39,657 bases of DNA from Streptomyces niveus (GTDB taxonomy: Bacteria > Actinomycetota > Actinomycetes > Streptomycetales > Streptomycetaceae). A model generated the notes under the pieces. That model saw only the letters and a program-made list of their open reading frames with translations, did not search any database and was not told the DNA's origin. A program made the position numbers and the translations under genes. Each line of letters starts with the position of its first letter. Position 1 is the stretch's first letter. Below, in pieces: positions 8,773-15,694 of the stretch. The DNA lies in assembly GCF_001723055.1 (NCBI RefSeq), contig NZ_MDCR01000067.1, positions 1-39,657 on the forward strand, given 5' to 3'.

Positions 8773-9195
8773 ATGCAGGAGTTCGACATCGTCCTGGCAC
8801 GGAAGGTGCTGGACAGCCAGCCTTTCAGCAGCCTGCTGGGTACCAGGGTCATGGTCTTCGGGGACGGCGAGGCGGAGCTGGAGCTGGACATCCGCAAGGA
8901 CCTTCAGCAGCAGAACGGCTATCTGCACGGGGGAGTGCTGGCGTACGCGGCCGACAACAGCATGACCTTCGCCGCGGGTTCGGTGCTCGGCCCGGCCGTG
9001 CTGACGGCGGGCTTCTCCATCCAGTACATGCGCCCCGGCACCGGCCGTACCCTGGTCGCCCGCGCGTCCGTCGTCCACGCGGGCCGTCGGCAGGCCACGG
9101 TGCGCTGCGACCTGTTCACGGTGGCGGACGACGGCACGGAGACGCTGTGCGCGGTGGCGCAGGGCACGGTCCTGCCGGTGCCGAAGCCCGCGTGA
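8773..9195 (+). CDS. PaaI-type hotdog-fold thioesterase
   Basis: A 140-residue single hotdog domain, expected to hydrolyse acyl- or aryl-CoA thioesters in the cytoplasm. The family signature is visible: QQNGYLHGGVLAYAAD, where the HGG turn begins the central helix, then FSIQYMRPGTGRTLVARASVVHAGRR and a C-terminal AQGTVLPV strand. The start at ATG 8773 is supported by AGGAG at 8761-8765; the open frame 33 nt further up has no such site. It lies 48 bp downstream of the P450 on the same strand and may share its transcript. It converges on the idh-like gene with 42 bp between stops. Substrate unknown. Confidence 0.88.
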   Translation: MQEFDIVLARKVLDSQPFSSLLGTRVMVFGDGEAELELDIRKDLQQQNGYLHGGVLAYAADNSMTFAAGSVLGPAVLTAGFSIQYMRPGTGRTLVARASVVHAGRRQATVRCDLFTVADDGTETLCAVAQGTVLPVPKPA

Positions 9196-9237
9196 GCCCT
9201 CTCAGCCTTAACCAGGGCCCACCCGCTCACCGCCCGC

Positions 9238-10242
9238 TCAGCCGCCCGGGATCTCCGCCAGCCGTACCGGCCGGTGCTCCGCCCGCGACAGCTCGCACGC
9301 CTCCGCGATCCGCAGCGCGTGCAGCGCCTCGTGCCCGTCGCACGGGTTCTCCAGCTCGCCGCCCACGACCCGGATGAAGGCGTCCAGCTCCGCCTCGTAC
9401 GCCGGCGCGAACCGCTCCAGGAAGCCCGGCCACGGGTTGTCGCAGCGCGGCGGCCCCTTCGGCTCGGTCGAGGTGATCGGCGTACGGTCGTCGAGTCCGA
9501 CCGCGAACTGGTCCAGCTCGCCCGCCAGTTCCATCCGTACGTCGTAGCCCGCGCCGTTGCAGCGCGTCGCGGTGGCGGTGGCGAGCGTGCCGTCGTCCAG
9601 GGTCAGGACGGCGGCGGCCGTGTCGATGTCCCCGGCGTCGCGGAACATCGGGGGACCGGCGTCCGAGCCCGTCGCGTACACCTCCACCACCTCGCGCCCG
9701 GTGACCCAGCGCATGATGTCGAAGTCGTGGACCAGGCAGTCCCGGTAGAGCCCGCCCGACAGCGGCAGATACTCCGGGGCCGGCGGCGCCGGGTCGGAGG
9801 TGATGGCGCGTACGGTGTGCAGCCGGCCCAGCGCCCCGGACCGTACAAGATCGCGGGCCGCCCCGTAACCGGCGTCGAAGCGGCGCATGAAGCCCAGTTG
9901 CAGGATGGTCCCGGCGGCGTCGACCTCGCTCAGCGCGTTCAGCGTGCCCTTCAGGTCCAGCGCGATCGGCTTCTCGCAGAAGGCGGGCAGCCCGGCGCGC
10001 GCGGCCCGGCTGATCAGGTCGGCGTGGGCCGAGGTGGCGGAGGCGATGACGACGGCGTCCACACCCCAGGAGAAGACCTCGTCCACCGAGGGGGCCGCCG
10101 TGGAGCCCGTACGGTCGGCGACATGGGCGGCGCGTGCCGCGTCCGTGTCGGCGACGACGAGGGAGCCGACCTCGCGATGGCGGCTCAGCGCCTCAGCGTG
10201 GAAGGTGCCGATACGGCCGGTGCCGATGAGTCCGATGCGCAT
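9238..10242 (-). CDS. Gfo/Idh/MocA-family dehydrogenase (inositol 2-dehydrogenase-like)
   Basis: A 334-residue NAD(P)-dependent sugar or polyol oxidoreductase. The N-terminal Rossmann fold has IGLIGTGRIGTFHAEAL, then the family lysine in FCEKPIAL. The C-terminal catalytic half has GGLYRDCLVHDFDIMRWVTG, supplying the Asp and His expected to assist hydride transfer. Length matches inositol 2-dehydrogenase (about 335). The start ATG 10242 is preferred over a TTG at 10251. TTGACA (10274-10279, minus strand) with a weak CACCTT at 10250-10255 would place the transcript start at the ATG. The gene is divergent from a GntR regulator, and the gap holds three copies of the motif also found before the sugar ABC operon. 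It probably oxidises the imported substrate. The exact polyol is not determined. Confidence 0.9.
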   Translation of the reverse strand: MRIGLIGTGRIGTFHAEALSRHREVGSLVVADTDAARAAHVADRTGSTAAPSVDEVFSWGVDAVVIASATSAHADLISRAARAGLPAFCEKPIALDLKGTLNALSEVDAAGTILQLGFMRRFDAGYGAARDLVRSGALGRLHTVRAITSDPAPPAPEYLPLSGGLYRDCLVHDFDIMRWVTGREVVEVYATGSDAGPPMFRDAGDIDTAAAVLTLDDGTLATATATRCNGAGYDVRMELAGELDQFAVGLDDRTPITSTEPKGPPRCDNPWPGFLERFAPAYEAELDAFIRVVGGELENPCDGHEALHALRIAEACELSRAEHRPVRLAEIPGG

Positions 10243-10273
10243 GGCCCCCAAGGTGGCCTTCGCCCAGTCACCG

Positions 10274-10294
10274 TGTCAAGCGTTTGTCCTGACA
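10274..10294 (-). promoter_or_regulatory. idh-side promoter and operator copy 1 (TTTGTCCTGACA)
   Basis: On the minus strand, a perfect -35 box TTGACA (10274-10279) is preceded, 3 bp upstream, by GGACAAA (10283-10289), part of TTTGTCCTGACA (10283-10294). The transporter promoter has the same arrangement: GGACAAA, 3 bp, TTGACG. The repeated geometry supports a bound regulator touching RNA polymerase at -35. Confidence 0.6.
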
Positions 10295-10312
10295 TTTAGA
10301 CCTGCTGTTGAT

Positions 10313-10324
10313 CTTTGTCCGAAC
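10313..10324. promoter_or_regulatory. Operator copy 2 (CTTTGTCCGAAC)
   Basis: CTTTGTCCGAAC is identical over 12 bp, in inverted orientation, to 11259-11270 in front of the sugar-transporter operon. It lies mid-way between the divergent idh-like gene and the GntR gene. Confidence 0.6.
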
Positions 10325-10363
10325 GGTGTTCGTCTGTCCCCCTGCCCGACGCTCGTCCGTCGC

Positions 10364-10375
10364 TTGTCCTGACAA
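10364..10375. promoter_or_regulatory. Operator copy 3, palindromic TTGTCCTGACAA
   Basis: A perfect 12-bp palindrome except for its central CT, TTGTC-CT-GACAA, 50 bp upstream of the regulator's -10 box TACGCT (10413-10418). It has the size and symmetry of a HutC-type GntR site and suggests autoregulation. Confidence 0.6.
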
Positions 10376-10425
10376 CCGAACTACAGGACTTTCCGTCAAC
10401 ATCTCACGGGGCTACGCTCGCCCCC

Positions 10426-11214
10426 GTGCCCAAGCAGCCGGAACCAGAGCAGCCGGGCGGGGCGGCCCCTCAGGCCGCCGCGCTCCGGCTCGGTGTCGAC
10501 CGCACCAGCCCGGTCCCGCTCTACTTCCAGCTCTCGCAGCAGCTCGAAGCGGCCATCGAGCAGGGCCGGCTCGCCCCGGGCAGCCTCCTCGGCAACGAGA
10601 TCGAGCTGGCCGCCCGCCTCGGACTCTCCCGGCCCACCGTCCGCCAGGCCATCCAGTCGCTGGTCGACAAGGGCCTGCTGGTCCGCCGCCGGGGCGTCGG
10701 CACCCAGGTCCTGCACAGCAAGGTCCGCCGCCCCCTGGAGCTGAGCAGCCTCTACGACGACCTGGAGGCGGCCGGCCAGCGCCCCACCACCCGCGTGCTG
10801 CGCAACACGGTCGAACCGGCCACGGCACGGATCGCCGCCGCGCTCGGAGTCGCCGAAGGGGCGGACGTACGGCTCGTCGAACGGCTCAGGTACGCCCACG
10901 ACGAACCGATGGCCCGGCTGCGCAACCACCTCCCGGTCGAACTCCTCGACTGCGACACCGCGCAGCTCGAATCCACCGGCCTCTACCGGATGATGCGCGC
11001 CGTCGGCATCACGCTGCACAGCGCCCGCCAGTCGGTCGGCGCGCGGGCCGCCGACGCCGAGGAGGCCCGGCTGCTCGGCGAGGCACCGGGCGCGCCGCTG
11101 CTCGCGATGGAACGCACGACGTTCGACGACACGGGCCGGGCCGTCGAGTTCGGCGACCACATCTACCGGGCCTCGCGTTACGCCTTCGAGTTCCAGCTCC
11201 TCGTACGCCCTTGA
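10426..11214 (+). CDS. GntR-family (HutC/UTRA) transcriptional regulator
   Basis: A 262-residue regulator. After a Pro/Gln/Ala leader, a GntR winged helix occupies about 25-95 (VPLYFQLSQQLEAAI, NEIELAARLGLSRPTVRQAIQSLVDKG, RRRGVGTQV). A UTRA ligand-binding domain follows (about 110-260), typical of repressors that sense sugars or sugar phosphates. I chose GTG 10426 because TACGCT at 10413-10418 sits 7 nt before it and no Shine-Dalgarno exists; an upstream ATG frame from 10315 would run through the operator DNA. It lies between the idh-like gene and the ABC operon, and four TTGTCC-N2-AC sites surround it. It most likely represses both and itself. The inducer is presumably the transported sugar or a derivative. 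Confidence 0.92.
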   Translation: MPKQPEPEQPGGAAPQAAALRLGVDRTSPVPLYFQLSQQLEAAIEQGRLAPGSLLGNEIELAARLGLSRPTVRQAIQSLVDKGLLVRRRGVGTQVLHSKVRRPLELSSLYDDLEAAGQRPTTRVLRNTVEPATARIAAALGVAEGADVRLVERLRYAHDEPMARLRNHLPVELLDCDTAQLESTGLYRMMRAVGITLHSARQSVGARAADAEEARLLGEAPGAPLLAMERTTFDDTGRAVEFGDHIYRASRYAFEFQLLVRP

Positions 11215-11258
11215 GCGAGTCTCCGCTCCGCCGCGTACGGACACCTCTTCGTAAGAAT

Positions 11259-11302
11259 GTTCGGACAAAGTATTGACGGGGCCGCGCGACCGCCGCTAGA
11301 AC
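11259..11302 (+). promoter_or_regulatory. Sugar-transporter operon promoter with operator copy 4
   Basis: -35 TTGACG (11273-11278), an 18-bp spacer and -10 TAGAAC (11297-11302) make a good vegetative promoter 46 bp before the first binding-protein gene. Directly upstream, GTTCGGACAAAG (11259-11270) is the inverted twin of the 12-mer at 10313-10324, ending 2 bp from the -35 box. Confidence 0.75.
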
Positions 11303-11347
11303 TCCCCCAGCCGCAACGGGGCGGCCGGGAGGGAAGGCGGATCCACC

Positions 11348-12367
11348 ATGCGTACCAACCGAAAGGCGGCGGGCCGTACGGCGGCGGCGCTGCTCACCGC
11401 ATGCGCGCTCGCCCTCGTCGCCGGATGCAGCGGCTCGGGCGGCAAGGACTCCGAGGACAAGGCCGACGACGGCGGCGGCGGTACGAAGGCCAAGACCCCG
11501 CGCATGAAGATCGCCATGGTCACCCACTCCGGCGAGGGCGACACCTTCTGGGACATCGTGCAGAGCGGCGCCGAGGTCGCGGCGGCCAAGGACAATGTCG
11601 ACTTCCTCTACGCGGCCAACAAGGAAGGCAAGGAGCAGGCCCAGCTGATCCAGAGCTACATCGACCAGGACGTCGACGGACTCGTGGTCAGCCTCGCCAA
11701 GCCCGAGGCGGTCAAGGCCGTCATCGCGAAGGCCACCGCCGCCGGGATCCCGGTCGTCACGATCAACTCCGGCGCCGAGTTCTCCAAGCCCTTCGGGGCG
11801 CTCAGCCATATCGGCCAGGACGAGGCCATCGCCGGTGAGGCGGTCGGCGAGGAGCTGACCAGGCGCGGCAAGAAGAAGGCACTCTGCGTCATCCACGAGC
11901 AGGGCAACGTCTCGCTCGAAGAGCGCTGCGCCGGTGTGAAGAAGGCCTTCGGCGGCACCGTGGAGAATCTGAACGTCGAGGGCACCAACATGCCGTCCTC
12001 GACGTCGTCCATCGAGGCGAAGCTCCAGAGCGGCAAGTCCACCGGCGAATTCGACACGGTCGTGACGCTCGGCGCGCCCTTCGCCGCCGCCTCCGTCAAG
12101 GCCAAGGCGGGCGCGGGCTCCAACGCCGAGATCAACACCTTCGACCTCAACGAGGACGTCGTCAAGCAGCTCAAGGCCAAGGAGATCGGCTTCGCCGTGG
12201 ACCAGCAGCCCTACCTCCAGGGTTATCTCGCGGTCGACGAACTGTGGCTCAACAAGAACAACGGCAACGTCGTCGGCGGCGGAAAGCCCGTGCTCACCGG
12301 GCCCGCGCTCGTGACCGAGAAGGACGTCCCGGCGCTGGAGAAGTTCACCGCCCGTGGTACCCGATGA
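11348..12367 (+). CDS. Sugar ABC transporter substrate-binding lipoprotein 1
   Basis: A 339-residue type I periplasmic-binding-protein (Peripla_BP_4/ribose-binding type). A lipoprotein signal peptide ends in the lipobox LVAGC, with C27 the lipidated residue, so it is tethered outside the membrane. A short Gly/Asp/Lys linker follows. The ligand domain has IAMVTHSGEGDTFWDIV, VDGLVVSLAKPEAV, IPVVTINSGAE, HIGQDEAIAGEAVGEEL, TLGAPFAAASV and VDQQPYLQGY, the last two being cleft segments in this family. A strong GGGAGGGAAGG ribosome site precedes ATG 11348. It is the first gene of the transporter operon under the promoter at 11273-11302. Its neighbour is a close paralogue. The sugar is not identifiable by eye; inositol or ribose-like ligands fit the family. 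Confidence 0.93.
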   Translation: MRTNRKAAGRTAAALLTACALALVAGCSGSGGKDSEDKADDGGGGTKAKTPRMKIAMVTHSGEGDTFWDIVQSGAEVAAAKDNVDFLYAANKEGKEQAQLIQSYIDQDVDGLVVSLAKPEAVKAVIAKATAAGIPVVTINSGAEFSKPFGALSHIGQDEAIAGEAVGEELTRRGKKKALCVIHEQGNVSLEERCAGVKKAFGGTVENLNVEGTNMPSSTSSIEAKLQSGKSTGEFDTVVTLGAPFAAASVKAKAGAGSNAEINTFDLNEDVVKQLKAKEIGFAVDQQPYLQGYLAVDELWLNKNNGNVVGGGKPVLTGPALVTEKDVPALEKFTARGTR

Positions 12368-12429
12368 CCATGCCCCGTACACCCATGCCGGATACTTGGG
12401 CGGCCGGGCCGGGACGTACCGCGCCCGGC

Positions 12430-12447
12430 GGTACCGGTACCGGTACC
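12430..12447. repeat. Three tandem GGTACC palindromes
   Basis: GGTACC occurs three times head to tail in the 109-bp gap between the paralogous binding-protein genes. The unit is self-complementary, so the tract can fold back on itself. It may mark the junction of the gene duplication or simply be a short slippage product. Confidence 0.5.
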
Positions 12448-12476
12448 GGGAAGTACGGCAGGAGGGGCACGGCGTC

Positions 12477-13508
12477 GTGGCTAGGGTCGGTGGAGTTCGG
12501 GCAGGGGTACGCGCGACGGGCGCGGTGCTCGCGGTGGTTCTCGGGGCGGCGACCCTGGCGGGGTGCAGCAGCACCGGCGGCAAGCGCGCCGAGGAGCGGG
12601 CCGCGGCGGCCGAGGCCGAGGCGCGGGGGCGGGCCGCGGTGAGCACCCCCAAGTGGACATTCGCCATGGTCACCCACTCGGGAGACGGCGACACCTTCTG
12701 GGACATCGTCCAGAAGGGCGCCGAGGAGGCCGCGGTCAAGGACAACATCGACTTCCTGTACGCGAAGAGCGACGAGGGCCAGCAGCAGGCGCAGCTCGTC
12801 CAGTCGTACATCGACAAGGGTGTCGACGGGCTGATCGTCACGCTCGCCAAACCCGACGCGATGAAGGCAGTCGTCGCCAAGGCCACCGCCGCCGGAATCC
12901 CGGTGATCACCGTCAACTCGGGCTCCGAGCAGTCCAAGCAGTTCGGCGCGCTCACCCACATCGGCCAGGACGAGTCCATCGCCGGTGAGGCCGTCGGCGA
13001 CGAACTGGACAAGCGGGGCAAGAAGAAGGCCCTGTGCGTCCTGCACGAGCAGGGCAACGTGGGACACGAGCAGCGCTGCGCCGGGGCGAAGAAGACCTTC
13101 GACGGCACGATGCAGAACCTGTACGTCGACGGCACCAACATGCCCGACGTCCAGGCGTCCATCGAGGCCAAGCTCCAGACCGACAAGAGCATCGACGCCG
13201 TCGTCACGCTCGGCGCGCCCTTCGCGGACACCGCCGTCAAGGCCAGGGAGACGGCGGGCAGCAAGGCCGAGATCGACACGTTCGACCTCAACGAGGCGGT
13301 CGCGGGCTCGCTCAAGGCGGGCCGGCTCGGCTTCGCCGTCGACCAGCAGCCGTACCTCCAGGGGTACGAGGCCGTCGATCTGCTCTGGCTCTACCGGTAC
13401 AACGCCGACGTACTCGGCGGCGGGCTCCCGGTCCTCACCGGACCGCAGATCATCGACAAGCAGGACGCCGCCGAGCTGGAGAAATTCGCGGAGCGAGGGA
13501 CCCGATGA
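12477..13508 (+). CDS. Sugar ABC transporter substrate-binding lipoprotein 2 (paralogue)
   Basis: A 343-residue lipoprotein, by eye about two thirds identical to the gene upstream over the mature part. The signal peptide ends with lipobox TLAGC (C30). An Ala/Glu/Arg-rich linker replaces the Gly/Asp linker of its twin. Matching segments are AMVTHSGDGDTFWDIVQ, VDGLIVTLAKPDAM, IPVITVNSGSE, HIGQDESIAGEAVGDEL and VDQQPYLQGY, so the putative ligand cleft is kept. I chose GTG 12477, with GGAGGGG at 12461-12467; the open frame extends back to 12354 but starts inside the previous gene. The stop overlaps the permease ATG by 4 bp (ATGA). Both copies look intact, which suggests either two related ligands or different affinities. 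Confidence 0.9.
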   Translation: MARVGGVRAGVRATGAVLAVVLGAATLAGCSSTGGKRAEERAAAAEAEARGRAAVSTPKWTFAMVTHSGDGDTFWDIVQKGAEEAAVKDNIDFLYAKSDEGQQQAQLVQSYIDKGVDGLIVTLAKPDAMKAVVAKATAAGIPVITVNSGSEQSKQFGALTHIGQDESIAGEAVGDELDKRGKKKALCVLHEQGNVGHEQRCAGAKKTFDGTMQNLYVDGTNMPDVQASIEAKLQTDKSIDAVVTLGAPFADTAVKARETAGSKAEIDTFDLNEAVAGSLKAGRLGFAVDQQPYLQGYEAVDLLWLYRYNADVLGGGLPVLTGPQIIDKQDAAELEKFAERGTR

Positions 13509-14590
13509 CCACAACCGCACCACCCGTGAAGGACCGGCCGGGCGACGGAGACGGCGCGGGCGGCGGCCCGGCCAAGGACGAGCGGCTGCTGGGGAATCCG
13601 GCGCTGCGCAAGCTGCTCGGGCGGCCCGAACTGGGCGCCGTCGTCGGTGCCCTGGCGGTGTTCCTCTTCTTCTCGGTCGTCGCCGACTCGTTCCTGAAGA
13701 CGTCCAGCTTCGGCACCGTCCTGTACGCGGCCTCGACGATCGGGATCATGGCGGTGCCGGTGGCACTGCTGATGATCGGCGGCGAGTTCGACCTGTCCGC
13801 CGGTGTGCTGGTGACCAGTTCGGCGCTGATCTCCTCGATGTTCAGCTACCAGATGACGGCCAACATCTGGGTCGGCGTCTTCGTGTCCCTGCTGGTCACC
13901 CTCGCCATCGGGGTGTTCAACGGCTTCATGCTGACGCGCACGAAACTGCCGAGCTTCATCATCACCCTCGGCACGTTCCTGATGCTGACAGGCCTCAATC
14001 TCGGTCTGACCAAGCTGATCAGCGACACCGTCTCGACCAAGAGCGTCAGCGACATGCAGGGCTTCGAGTCGGCCCGTAAGCTCTTCGCCTCCGAACTGAC
14101 CGTCGGCGGCGTCGAGTTGAAGGTCACCATCCTCTGGTGGGCGGGCCTGGTCGCCCTCGCCACCTGGATCCTGCTCCGTACCCGCTTCGGCAACTGGATC
14201 TTCGCGGTCGGCGGCAACGCCGAGGCCGCCCGCGCCGTCGGCGTCCCGGTCCGGCTGACGAAGATCGGCCTCTACATGGGCGTCGGCTTCTGCGCCTGGG
14301 TCTCGGGACAGCATCTGCTCTTCTCGTTCGACGTCGTCCAGTCCGGCGAGGGCGTCGGCAACGAACTGATCTACATCATCGCGGCCGTCATCGGCGGCTG
14401 TCTGATCACCGGCGGTTACGGCTCGGCGATCGGCTCCGCCGTCGGCGCGTTCATCTTCGGCATGACCAGCAAGGGCATCGTGTACGCGGAGTGGAACCCG
14501 GACTGGTTCAAGTTCTTCCTCGGAGCGATGCTCCTTCTGGCCACCCTGCTCAACGCATGGGTCCGCAAGCGCGCGGAGGCAACCCGATGA
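13505..14590 (+). CDS. Sugar ABC transporter permease
   Basis: A 361-residue integral membrane protein of the RbsC/BPD_transp_2 family. A hydrophilic, Gly/Asp-rich cytoplasmic tail (1-45) precedes about nine or ten membrane segments. The family's conserved stretches are present: [57 protein letters not shown] (the cytoplasmic loop that docks the ATPase) and [22 protein letters not shown] 13505 overlaps the preceding stop by 4 bp and its own stop overlaps the ATPase ATG by 4 bp, so the whole set is translationally coupled. It presumably forms a homodimeric channel for the substrate delivered by either lipoprotein. Confidence 0.93.
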   Translation: MTTTAPPVKDRPGDGDGAGGGPAKDERLLGNPALRKLLGRPELGAVVGALAVFLFFSVVADSFLKTSSFGTVLYAASTIGIMAVPVALLMIGGEFDLSAGVLVTSSALISSMFSYQMTANIWVGVFVSLLVTLAIGVFNGFMLTRTKLPSFIITLGTFLMLTGLNLGLTKLISDTVSTKSVSDMQGFESARKLFASELTVGGVELKVTILWWAGLVALATWILLRTRFGNWIFAVGGNAEAARAVGVPVRLTKIGLYMGVGFCAWVSGQHLLFSFDVVQSGEGVGNELIYIIAAVIGGCLITGGYGSAIGSAVGAFIFGMTSKGIVYAEWNPDWFKFFLGAMLLLATLLNAWVRKRAEATR

Positions 14591-15513
14591 CCAGCACGCC
14601 AAGCACGCCCGGCACGACCACGACCGGCGGCACCGCGACCACGACACCCCTGGTCGAGCTGGACGACGTCAGTAAGTACTACGGCAACATCCGCGCCCTC
14701 GAAGGTGTCTCCCTGGAGGTCCACGCCGGCGAGATCACCTGCGTCCTCGGCGACAACGGCGCGGGCAAGTCCACCCTGATCAAGATCATCGCGGGACTGC
14801 ACCAGCACGACGCCGGCGAGTTCCTCATCGACGGGAAGAGGACGACGCTCGGCTCGCCGCGCGAGGCGCTGGACCTGGGCATCGCCACCGTCTACCAGGA
14901 CCTCGCCGTCGTGCCGCTGATGCCCGTCTGGCGGAACTTCTTCCTCGGCTCCGAACCGACGAAGGGCAAGGGCCCCTTCAAGCGCCTCGACGTCGAACAG
15001 ATGCGCCGCACCACCCGCGAGGAACTGCTGCGGATGGGCATCGACCTGCGCGACGTCGACCAGCCCATCGGGACCCTGTCCGGGGGCGAACGCCAGTGTG
15101 TGGCGATCGCCCGCGCCGTCCACTTCGGCGCGAAGGTCCTCGTCCTGGACGAGCCGACCGCCGCGCTCGGCGTGAAGCAGTCCGGAGTCGTACTGAAGTA
15201 CGTGGCCGCCGCGCGGGACGCGGGGCTCGGCGTGGTCCTGATCACGCACAACCCGCACCACGCGTATCTCGTCGGCAACCGTTTCGTCCTGCTCAAGCGC
15301 GGTGTCATGGCCGGCAGCCACACCAAGGAATCAATCACCCTGGACGAGCTGACCCGCCAGATGGCGGGCGGCTCGGAGCTGGAGGAGCTGAGCCACGAGC
15401 TGGCGAAGGCCCCCGCCCCGGCCCACCTCGGTGGCCGCCCGGTGGACGGCGGGGGGCATCCGGTGGACGGGGAAGGAAACGGGACGCCGCCGGGCGGCAG
15501 TGCCAAGCCCTGA
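14587..15513 (+). CDS. Sugar ABC transporter ATP-binding protein (single nucleotide-binding domain)
   Basis: A 308-residue ATPase that energises the transporter from the cytoplasmic face. Walker [10 protein letters not shown] (55-63), signature LSGGERQ (164-170), Walker B VLVLDEP (184-190) and H-loop His221 are all intact. Many transporters of this permease type use a fused double ATPase of about 500 residues. This one has a single domain, as FrcA-like proteins do. The N-terminus (1-20) is a Ser/Thr/Gly tail. Residues about 260-308 are a Gly/Pro-rich tail, partly made of a repeated PVDG element. The ATG overlaps the permease stop. A hairpin follows at 15545-15574. Confidence 0.93.
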   Translation: MTSTPSTPGTTTTGGTATTTPLVELDDVSKYYGNIRALEGVSLEVHAGEITCVLGDNGAGKSTLIKIIAGLHQHDAGEFLIDGKRTTLGSPREALDLGIATVYQDLAVVPLMPVWRNFFLGSEPTKGKGPFKRLDVEQMRRTTREELLRMGIDLRDVDQPIGTLSGGERQCVAIARAVHFGAKVLVLDEPTAALGVKQSGVVLKYVAAARDAGLGVVLITHNPHHAYLVGNRFVLLKRGVMAGSHTKESITLDELTRQMAGGSELEELSHELAKAPAPAHLGGRPVDGGGHPVDGEGNGTPPGGSAKP

Positions 15514-15544
15514 CCGACCTCCGCACCTTCCGGATGGCAGAATC

Positions 15545-15574
15545 GGCGGCGGCGGACAACCGTCCACCGCCGCC
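15545..15574 (+). terminator. GC-rich hairpin after the ABC ATPase gene
   Basis: A 13-bp stem with one mismatch (15545-15557 with 15562-15574) closes a 4-nt AACC loop, 31 bp after the ATPase stop. There is no T-run. It could terminate or attenuate before the ROK kinase gene, which has its own ribosome site. Confidence 0.5.
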
Positions 15575-15694
15575 GCCCCGGACACCCGGCGCGACGAGCC
15601 CCCGACCCGCAGGGACGACACGACACGTGCGAGTACCCAGGCCGCGTTCCGGTAGCAGCGCCGTCCGCCCGGCCCGCGTGAGGGGGCCGGTCCG

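Noticed and set aside
10315..10425. N-terminal extension of the GntR regulator from the ATG at 10315
   Set aside because: This would place coding sequence across the operator copies and the -10 box. The added residues have no domain, and GTG 10426 fits a leaderless start.
12354..12476. Upstream extension of the second binding lipoprotein
   Set aside because: It would begin inside the previous gene and spoil the signal peptide. GTG 12477 has a good ribosome site and starts a normal lipoprotein signal.
15545..15574. Hairpin before the ROK gene as a riboswitch
   Set aside because: Only one simple stem is present; no multi-helix junction or known aptamer consensus was seen.
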